DNA from: Sphingobacteriaceae bacterium UBA2059
GTDB taxonomy: Bacteria > Bacteroidota > Bacteroidia > Sphingobacteriales > Sphingobacteriaceae
Reading direction: 5' to 3'
DNA length: 17,978 nt
NCBI GenBank assembly: GCA_002332615.1
Contig: DDAL01000008.1
Coordinates: 555,606 to 573,583, forward strand
Under the pieces are notes generated by a model that did no database searches, was not told the DNA's origin, and saw only the letters and a list, made by a program, of their open reading frames with translations. The position numbers and the translations under genes were made by a program. Within the stretch, counting starts at the first letter, position 1. Every line of letters starts with the position of its first letter. Positions 14,744 through 17,978 of this stretch are shown here, in pieces.

Positions 14744-15790
14744 ATGACAAAGATAATGATCATATATACCGGTGGCACTATAGGTATGGTGCATGACAAG
14801 GCTACCGGTACGCTCAAGCCGTTTGATTTTACGCAGATAACGCTTAACCTGCCCGATCTGAAACGCTTGCGCTATGAAATTGTCGTTTATCCGTTTGGCG
14901 AGGCTATAGATTCATCCAATATGAATCCGGCTATATGGTCTGAACTTGCCAATAGCGTTGCCTCCAATTATGACGAGTTTGACGGCTTTGTAATACTGCA
15001 TGGCTCGGATACCATGGCCTTTAGTGCTTCGGCTCTGAGCTTTATGCTCGAAGGGCTTAATAAGCCGGTTATTTTTACCGGTTCGCAGTTGCCCATTAGC
15101 GAAATACGCACCGATGCCAAAGAAAATCTTATTACCGCATTGGAAATAGCTGCCGCCAAACAAAACGGCAAGGCCCGCGTGCCCGAAGTATGTATTTACT
15201 TCGACTCGCAGCTGTTTAGAGGCAACCGCGCCTTTAAATACAACTCTATGAAGTTTGAGGCATTCCGCTCGCCCAATTATCCGCTGCTGGCCGAAGCGGG
15301 GGTACACCTGCGCTTTAATGATGCCAGCATACGTAAATGCCGTGAAGGCGGACTTATAGCCCACACCAATCTGAGCGACTCAATAGCCGTGCTTAAGCTT
15401 TATCCGGGTATAAGCCGCGAAACAGTGGAGGCCATTGTTCACTCCAAGGCCGATGCCATTATTGTTGAAACCTTTGGAGCCGGAAATACCATGACCGACC
15501 CTTGGTTTATCGAATGCCTTGAGCTTGCTATAAAGAACGGGAAGGTTATTTTAGATATATCGCAGTGTAAGGTAGGGACCGTAGAGCTGGGGCGTTATGA
15601 AACCAGCCGCACCCTTAAGAGTATTGGCGTAGCCAGCGGTTATGATATGACCTACGAGGCTGCCGTAACCAAGCTAATGTATTTGCTGGGCTGTAACTTT
15701 TCGCAGCGCGACATTGTGCGCTATCTCGAGACCGACCTCAGAGGCGAGCTTAGCAAGGTGCATCGCATAACATCAAGGTCAGTATTTTAG
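14744..15790 (+). CDS. ansA: Type I (cytoplasmic) L-asparaginase
   Basis: Hydrolyses asparagine to aspartate and ammonia in the cytoplasm; no signal peptide is present, which separates it from the exported type II enzyme. The 348 residues carry the first active-site motif YTGGTIGM (nucleophile T12), the second HGSDTM (86-91, with D89) and the type I segment FTGSQLPISEIRTDAKEN. In the second motif the family normally has HGTD; here a serine takes the place of the second catalytic threonine. The C-terminal half shows the ETFGAGN and SQCKVGTVELGRYE stretches of the allosteric type I group. The length matches type I enzymes. Confidence 0.94.
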   Translation: MTKIMIIYTGGTIGMVHDKATGTLKPFDFTQITLNLPDLKRLRYEIVVYPFGEAIDSSNMNPAIWSELANSVASNYDEFDGFVILHGSDTMAFSASALSFMLEGLNKPVIFTGSQLPISEIRTDAKENLITALEIAAAKQNGKARVPEVCIYFDSQLFRGNRAFKYNSMKFEAFRSPNYPLLAEAGVHLRFNDASIRKCREGGLIAHTNLSDSIAVLKLYPGISRETVEAIVHSKADAIIVETFGAGNTMTDPWFIECLELAIKNGKVILDISQCKVGTVELGRYETSRTLKSIGVASGYDMTYEAAVTKLMYLLGCNFSQRDIVRYLETDLRGELSKVHRITSRSVF

Positions 15791-15822
15791 CAAGCGGCAA
15801 AAAAGTTTACATAAAAAATGTT

Positions 15823-15830
15823 TACTTTTG
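15823..15830 (+). promoter_or_regulatory. Promoter box of tRNA-Ser
   Basis: The exact box TACTTTTG, identical to that of ndk, ends 12 nt before the mature tRNA 5' end. A -33 element is not clear. Confidence 0.55.
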
Positions 15831-15842
15831 CCCACCTGATAA

Positions 15843-15930
15843 GGAGAGGTGTCTGAGTGGTCGAAAGAGCACGCCTGGAAAGTGTGTGTACCTCAAAAGG
15901 GTACCGAGGGTTCGAATCCCTCCCTCTCCG
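15843..15930 (+). tRNA. tRNA-Ser (anticodon GGA)
   Basis: This 88-nt gene folds as a class II tRNA. The acceptor arm is GGAGAGG (15843-15849) with CCTCTCC (15923-15929) and discriminator G15930. The anticodon stem CACGC/GTGTG encloses CTGGAAA with GGA at 15877-15879. A long variable arm (GTACC/GGTAC core) identifies a serine isoacceptor, and GGTTCGAATCC is the T loop. It reads UCC and UCU codons. CCA is not encoded. Confidence 0.95.
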
Positions 15931-15933
15931 CTT

Positions 15934-15965
15934 AGAGGGACTTCATCAAGAAGTCCCTCTTTTTT
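15934..15965 (+). terminator. Intrinsic terminator of the tRNA gene
   Basis: AGAGGGACTTC (15934-15944) pairs perfectly with GAAGTCCCTCT (15950-15960) around ATCAA, then five further T. It starts three bases after the tRNA. Confidence 0.93.
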
Positions 15966-16022
15966 CGTTTATAACCGATCCTTTTTCGTTCATTTTCAAG
16001 CGGTTATGCGAAACTCATTTTA

Positions 16023-16030
16023 TAGATTTG
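16023..16030 (+). promoter_or_regulatory. Promoter box of the GNAT remnant
   Basis: The exact box TAGATTTG lies 34 nt before the ATG in an A+T-rich stretch. No good -33 element is seen. Confidence 0.45.
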
Positions 16031-16064
16031 TGGTGTTAAAATGCAATAAAGAAAGTTGAATTAA

Positions 16065-16373
16065 ATGAGAGTAATTTCTGTAAGAAAAAGTCCTAGGTAT
16101 AAGGAAAAAGCAATCCAATACTTACAAAACAGTTGGTCTGAAGTATTTCCAATTATTTATGAAGATTGCATCTCAAACTGTATACATGCAGAACAACCAC
16201 TACCTCAATGGTACTTATTAGAGAAAGATGATGAAATTATTGGTTGTGCAGGATTGATAACTAATGATTTTATAAGCCGAATGGATTTATATCCGTGGCT
16301 TTGTGCTGTGTTTATCAAAGAAGAATACAGGGGAAGATTATCCGGCGCTATTAAAACTGATTTAGTATCTTAG
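16065..16373 (+). pseudogene. GNAT family N-acetyltransferase, C-terminally truncated
   Basis: The 102-residue product has the N-terminal half of a GNAT acetyltransferase: the segment YLLEKDDEIIGCAGLI (about 49-64), NDFISRMDLYPWLCAVFIKEEYRG (about 66-89), and then only the start of the acetyl-CoA-binding loop (RLSG). The helix after that loop and the last two strands, about 50-60 residues in relatives, are missing, and neither other forward frame continues them, so a simple frameshift does not explain the loss. Without the loop and helix it should not bind acetyl-CoA. Codon use is unlike the neighbours (TTA leucine, AGA/AGG arginine, many A/T third positions), suggesting acquisition from elsewhere. 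It sits right after tRNA-Ser. Confidence 0.72.
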
Positions 16374-16374
16374 C
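16367..16374 (+). promoter_or_regulatory. Possible promoter box of the hexosaminidase gene
   Basis: TATCTTAG resembles TAnnTTTG with one mismatch and overlaps the stop codon of the GNAT remnant. About 63 nt of leader would follow, including GGTGC/GCACC arms (16379-16383 and 16401-16405) and a repeated AGTGATC. Confidence 0.3.
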
Positions 16375-16437
16375 AAAGGTGCGTAGTGATCTAAAGCGAT
16401 GCACCAGTGATCATATAATCTTAACTTTTCATAATTC

Positions 16438-17978
16438 ATGGGTAAAATTAAACGTATACTGGGCATAGCTGCAATTGCAGGATTGCTTTCATCATGCTCT
16501 ACCACCGGACCTCAACGAATCGGTTCCCGGACAAATCAGGCAAGTTATAATGTTATTCCCGCGCCTCAGTCTGTATCTACTCCTCAGGCTGAAGGGTTTA
16601 CACTAAAAAACAATACTAAGATCATTTACAGGGCTGGCAATGCTAAAATGAAACGTAATGCCGAGTTCTTGTCAGAATACATAAAAACGTCGACTGGAAA
16701 GTCTTTGCAGATAGCGGCCAATGGTGCTGCAGTAAATGCGATAGAGTTAAACCTGGGGCTTAACTCCTCAAACAAGGAGGCTTATAGACTTACGGTTACC
16801 AAAGCTGGCGTAACAATAACCGGTGCTTCTGAAGCCGGAGTGTTTTACGGCTTGCAAACTTTGCGTAAGTCGCTGCCAGTAACTAAGGCTGCTAATATTA
16901 TGCTTCCTGCAGTGGCTATTAATGATGCTCCAAGGTTTGCCTACCGTGGTATGCACCTCGATGTTGCGCGCCACTTCGTTACCCTCGACTCGGTAAAGAG
17001 GTACGTAGATATGCTTGCTTTACACAATATGAATCGCTTTCACTGGCACCTTACAGACGATCAGGGATGGCGGATCGAGATAAAAAAACATCCGAAGCTT
17101 ACTGAAATCGGATCAAAAAGAAAAGAAACTGTCATAGGTCGAAATTCAGGTAAGTATGACGGCAAGCCTTATGGCGGCTTTTATACTCAGGATGAAATTA
17201 AAGAGCTTGTTGCCTATGCCGAAGAGCGCAACATTACCGTAATTCCGGAAATCGATATGCCGGGGCATATGCTGGCTGCGCTTACTGCTTATCCTGAACT
17301 AGGCTGTACAGGCGGCCCCTATGATTTATGGACAATATGGGGAGTGTCAGAAGATATACTCTGTGCCGGCAACGAAAAAACCTTTTCGTTTGTAGAAGAT
17401 GTCCTGACGGAAGTCATGCAACTATTCCCATCAAAGTACATTCATGTAGGGGGAGACGAAGCACCTAAGGTGCGCTGGCAAAAATGCCCGCGATGCCAGG
17501 CCCGTATCAAATCTTTGGGATTGAAGAGTGATGCACATCATACTGCTGAGGAACGCTTACAAAGTTACTTTATAGGCCGCGCAGAAAAATTTCTTAATAG
17601 TCATGATCGCCAGATCATCGGCTGGGATGAAATCCTTGAAGGAGGCCTTGCACCAAATGCTACCGTTATGTCTTGGAGAGGGGTTGCAGGCGGTATTGAA
17701 GCAGCTAAACAAAGACATGATGTGATCATGACGCCAAATACCTATATGTATTTTGACTATTATCAGTCAAGCAACATCGATAAGGAGCCCTTTGGTATTG
17801 GCGGCTATGTACCGGTATTAGCTGTTTACAATTACGAGCCGCTGCCTGCTGAACTAACGGCCGAGCAAAAGAAACACATCATAGGTGTGCAGGCAAATAT
17901 ATGGACCGAATATATGCCTACCTACTCTCATATAGAGTATATGGCAATGCCTCGCGCGGCTGCTCTCGCTGAAGTACA
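16438..17978 (+). CDS. Beta-N-acetylhexosaminidase (GH20) lipoprotein, 3' end cut by window
   Basis: The frame stays open for 513 codons to the window edge, so the C-terminus is missing. The enzyme removes terminal beta-linked GlcNAc or GalNAc from glycans, using the substrate's N-acetyl group. Residues 1-20 form a lipoprotein signal (GLLSSC, lipid C20), which suggests an envelope location. Residues about 38-160 match the GH20b accessory domain (YNVIPAPQSV, GVFYGLQTLRK). The catalytic barrel starts at RFAYRGMHLDVARHF and has FHWHLTDDQGWRIEI (about 201-215), EIDMPGHM, and the catalytic pair D340-E341 in HVGGDEAP, then WDEILEGG and VMSWRG. No polysaccharide-utilisation genes are visible on its left side; the right side is unseen. 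Confidence 0.95.
   Translation, partial: MGKIKRILGIAAIAGLLSSCSTTGPQRIGSRTNQASYNVIPAPQSVSTPQAEGFTLKNNTKIIYRAGNAKMKRNAEFLSEYIKTSTGKSLQIAANGAAVNAIELNLGLNSSNKEAYRLTVTKAGVTITGASEAGVFYGLQTLRKSLPVTKAANIMLPAVAINDAPRFAYRGMHLDVARHFVTLDSVKRYVDMLALHNMNRFHWHLTDDQGWRIEIKKHPKLTEIGSKRKETVIGRNSGKYDGKPYGGFYTQDEIKELVAYAEERNITVIPEIDMPGHMLAALTAYPELGCTGGPYDLWTIWGVSEDILCAGNEKTFSFVEDVLTEVMQLFPSKYIHVGGDEAPKVRWQKCPRCQARIKSLGLKSDAHHTAEERLQSYFIGRAEKFLNSHDRQIIGWDEILEGGLAPNATVMSWRGVAGGIEAAKQRHDVIMTPNTYMYFDYYQSSNIDKEPFGIGGYVPVLAVYNYEPLPAELTAEQKKHIIGVQANIWTEYMPTYSHIEYMAMPRAAALAEV

Noticed and set aside
15843..17978. Integrated island with attachment sites at tRNA-Ser
   Set aside because: No second copy of the tRNA 3' end and no integrase is seen in the window; only the truncated GNAT gene hints at past insertion.

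Overview
The window carries a chromosomal housekeeping region of a bacterium from the phylum Bacteroidota. The order is not certain; Sphingobacteriales or Chitinophagales are the best guesses from protein style. Supporting signs are the SusC-like TonB-dependent receptor with an N-terminal carboxypeptidase-regulatory domain followed by a DUF4249 lipoprotein, the bacillithiol-type YtxJ protein, a BACON/SusD-free accessory content, start codons with no visible Shine-Dalgarno sequence, and above all the Bacteroidota promoter -7 box TAnnTTTG, which occurs exactly in front of eight genes. Gene density is high, both strands are used, and no phage, transposon, CRISPR or defence locus is visible.

Layout. 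1-2.1 kb: the 3' end of the NAD(P)H-hydrate repair enzyme gene (nnrD-type dehydratase domain), facing lipA (lipoyl synthase, minus strand), which is divergent from an OsmC-family peroxidase-like gene. 2.2-5.4 kb: a two-gene outer-membrane unit (TonB receptor plus DUF4249 lipoprotein, 3 nt apart). 5.4-7.1 kb, minus strand: a membrane-anchored TPR protein, then ribH (lumazine synthase), then ytxJ (bacilliredoxin-like), with an intrinsic terminator between the first two. 7.2-8.6 kb, plus strand: recF overlapped by a DUF721 (DciA-like) gene, closed by a strong hairpin terminator shared with convergent ndk. 9.1-9.6 kb: a G+C-rich, palindrome-dense gap without genes. 9.6-11.7 kb: nrnA-type DHH phosphoesterase and a two-domain FKBP prolyl isomerase lipoprotein, then a terminator. 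11.8-13.8 kb: dnaK as a single-gene unit with its own terminator. 13.9-15.8 kb: tatD nuclease and cytoplasmic asparaginase ansA. 15.8-16 kb: tRNA-Ser(GGA) with terminator. 16.06-16.37 kb: an A+T-rich GNAT acetyltransferase remnant that has lost its C-terminal part. 16.4 kb to the end: a GH20 beta-N-acetylhexosaminidase lipoprotein, cut by the window edge.

Functionally the genes cover cofactor supply and repair (lipoate, riboflavin, NAD(P)H hydrate repair), nucleotide and RNA turnover (ndk, nrnA, tatD), DNA replication and repair (recF, DUF721), protein folding (dnaK, FKBP), thiol redox (YtxJ, OsmC) and envelope nutrient uptake or glycan breakdown (TonB receptor pair, GH20).

I did not find a convincing new multi-gene system. 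The points most worth a second look are the promoter-box series with predicted leaderless or near-leaderless lipA and recF mRNAs, the recF/DUF721 overlap suggesting a helicase-loader link, the palindrome-rich gap at 9.1-9.6 kb, and the junction where the truncated GNAT gene meets the upstream region of the hexosaminidase gene next to a tRNA.
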